Source: Leptospira brenneri (lineage in GTDB: Bacteria; Spirochaetota; Leptospiria; Leptospirales; Leptospiraceae). Taken from it: a stretch of DNA of 64,000 nucleotides. The notes under the pieces are model-generated. The model was not told where the DNA came from and ran no database searches. It saw only the letters and a program-made list of their open reading frames with translations. Within the stretch, counting starts at the first letter, position 1, and each line of letters starts with the position of its first letter. This document shows, in pieces, positions 62,701 through 64,000 of the stretch. The stretch is taken from assembly GCF_002812125.1 (NCBI RefSeq), contig NZ_NPDQ01000006.1, forward strand, positions 124,001 to 188,000, given 5' to 3'. The position numbers and the translations under genes are program-made.

Positions 62701-63981
62701 ATGACCAAACGTCCAAGCCAAACGGGTAATTCCAGAGAAAAATTACATTGTTCTTTCTGCGGGAAGGCCCAAGATGAAGTAAGACGATTGGTCGCAGGCC
62801 CTGGTGTTTATATTTGTGATGAATGCATTTCTTTATGTAATGAAATCATCGCAGAAGAGCCGCAAGGTGGTGAAAAAACTGCCATTGTGGGAGACATCCC
62901 AAAACCAACTGAAATCAAAAAAATCTTAGACCAGTATGTGATTGGTCAAGAACAAGCCAAAAAAGCTTTAGCTGTTGCTGTTTATAATCATTACAAAAGA
63001 ATCTTTCATAACGAACGTAAGGCGGGGGATGTGGAATTGGAAAAATCCAATATCATGCTCATCGGACCTACCGGTTCTGGAAAAACCCTTCTTGCGCAGA
63101 CACTCGCTCGGATTCTAAAAGTTCCTTTTGCCATCGTAGATGCAACTGCCCTTACTGAAGCCGGTTATGTGGGAGAAGATGTCGAAAACATCATTCTCAA
63201 ACTCATCCAAAATTCTGACAACGATGTGAAACGTGCAGAGATGGGAATCATCTATATTGACGAAATTGATAAAATTTCTCGTAAGTCGGACTCGGCTTCC
63301 ATCACTCGCGATGTGAGTGGAGAAGGGGTTCAACAAGCACTTCTCAAAATCATTGAAGGGACTGTTGCCAATGTGCCACCACAAGGCGGTCGTAAACACC
63401 CTCATCAAGAATACATCCCTGTGGAAACCAAAAACATCCTCTTTATTTGTGGGGGAGCGTTTGTGGGACTTAGCGATATCATCAAACAAAGAGTAGGTGT
63501 GAAGTCGATTGGTTTCCACTCGAGTGAAGCAGTGAATGATAAGGGGCACAAAATCGAAGAAGGGGAGTCCGTGGTTCACCATGTCATTCCTGATGACCTT
63601 ATGAAGTTTGGTCTCATTCCTGAATTCATTGGACGACTTCCGATCATTGCCACTCTAGATGAACTCACTATTGATAGTTTGAAGTCTATTTTTACGGAAC
63701 CAAAAAATTCCCTTCTCAAACAATACCAAAAGATGTTTGATATTGAGAACGTAAAACTTAAGTTCACAGAATCTGCCATTGAAGCCATTGCACAAACGGC
63801 CATCAAACGGGAAAGTGGAGCTCGTGGTTTACGTGCGATCGTGGAAGAGATTATGATGGAACTCATGTTTCAAATTCCATCCAGGAAGGATGTTTTGGAA
63901 GTGGTCGTGACAGATGAAACTGTCTTAAAAAAAGATGCACCTATCACGATCCTGAAAGGTGATATCGAAAAGATTGCGTAG
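62701..63981 (+). CDS. clpX: ATP-dependent Clp protease ATP-binding subunit ClpX
   Basis: 426 residues. The N-terminal zinc domain holds C17, C20, C39 and C42 (CSFC, CDEC). The AAA+ core has Walker A GPTGSGKT, Walker B IIYIDEID, the pore/RKH region GGRKHPHQ and the arginine-finger stretch [10 protein letters not shown]. The ClpP-docking IGF motif is in VKSIGFHS. It unfolds substrates into ClpP. The stop is 19 nt from the right edge, so the gene is complete. It has GGGGG as ribosome-binding site. Confidence 0.97.
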   Translation: MTKRPSQTGNSREKLHCSFCGKAQDEVRRLVAGPGVYICDECISLCNEIIAEEPQGGEKTAIVGDIPKPTEIKKILDQYVIGQEQAKKALAVAVYNHYKRIFHNERKAGDVELEKSNIMLIGPTGSGKTLLAQTLARILKVPFAIVDATALTEAGYVGEDVENIILKLIQNSDNDVKRAEMGIIYIDEIDKISRKSDSASITRDVSGEGVQQALLKIIEGTVANVPPQGGRKHPHQEYIPVETKNILFICGGAFVGLSDIIKQRVGVKSIGFHSSEAVNDKGHKIEEGESVVHHVIPDDLMKFGLIPEFIGRLPIIATLDELTIDSLKSIFTEPKNSLLKQYQKMFDIENVKLKFTESAIEAIAQTAIKRESGARGLRAIVEEIMMELMFQIPSRKDVLEVVVTDETVLKKDAPITILKGDIEKIA

Positions 63982-64000
63982 TGATATGATTCAGGTGTAT

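Noticed and set aside
63115..63582. 155-codon minus-strand frame inside clpX
   Set aside because: Antisense to a highly conserved AAA+ core; no signals for translation.

Overview
The window looks like chromosomal DNA of a spirochaete, most likely Leptospira. I estimate GC at about 39% by eye, which fits the saprophytic side of the genus better than the low-GC pathogens; the species call is inference. The genus call rests on a DUF1554-type lipoprotein (a family expanded in Leptospira), many spirochaetal lipoproteins and beta-barrel proteins ending in an aromatic residue, flagellar genes of the spirochaetal kind (flhF, flhG, fliA, fapA, fliI, fliJ and a collar-type coiled-coil protein after fliJ), frequent TTG and GTG starts, and a MurA with Asp in place of the catalytic Cys.

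Layout. 1-4.2 kb: 3' part of a large TPR-like gene, a convergent lipoprotein peptidase and an HtrA-type protease. 4.2-7.4 kb: aminotransferase, murI and purM. 7.4-12.6 kb (- strand): a membrane histidine kinase with its CheY-like regulator, an outer-membrane protein and a zinc-protease-like protein. 12.6-20.3 kb (+): a SpoIIE-type phosphatase, enoyl-CoA hydratase, a DUF192 lipoprotein, glycogen phosphorylase, a response regulator, a HEAT-repeat protein with no obvious start codon, and a small secreted protein. 20.3-26.6 kb: an outer-membrane protein, a small well-initiated ORF, an O-antigen-type ABC exporter (Wzm/Wzt), UDP-glucose dehydrogenase and a thioredoxin-fold protein. 26.6-29.9 kb: hisE, lpxK, and mnmC split into separate oxidoreductase and methyltransferase genes.

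30.3-38.1 kb is one co-directional flagellar/regulatory run: flhF, flhG, a membrane protein, fliA, fapA, two unknown genes, remA and gmk. It is preceded by a 0.4-kb non-coding stretch full of short repeats. It converges on flbB-fliJ, which is cut off from fliI by a 1048-residue sensor kinase/receiver/phosphatase fusion on the other strand. 44-52 kb: a lipoprotein, a small Cys-rich protein, a polyferredoxin, murA, a YcgR/PilZ-like protein, a family 3 glycoside hydrolase and a DUF3095 cyclase-like protein. 51.8-60 kb is more accessory: the Calx-beta/DUF1554 lipoprotein, an OmpA-like lipoprotein plus beta-barrel, a GDSL esterase, an AT-rich VapBC-type toxin-antitoxin pair and two small lipoproteins. 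60.6-64 kb: tRNA-Gly, tig, clpP and clpX.

Themes. Envelope biogenesis genes (murI, murA, lpxK, Wzm/Wzt, Ugd, the family 3 hydrolase) alternate with flagellar assembly and with signalling proteins (two kinases, two free receivers, two PP2C phosphatases, a PilZ-like and a cyclase-like protein). I saw no rRNA, prophage, insertion sequence or CRISPR array. No single locus is an obviously new defence or metabolic system. The best leads are the repeat-rich flhF upstream region, the start-less HEAT gene, the remA-containing flagellar operon, the interrupted fliI/fliJ locus and the paired palindromes at 59973-59998.
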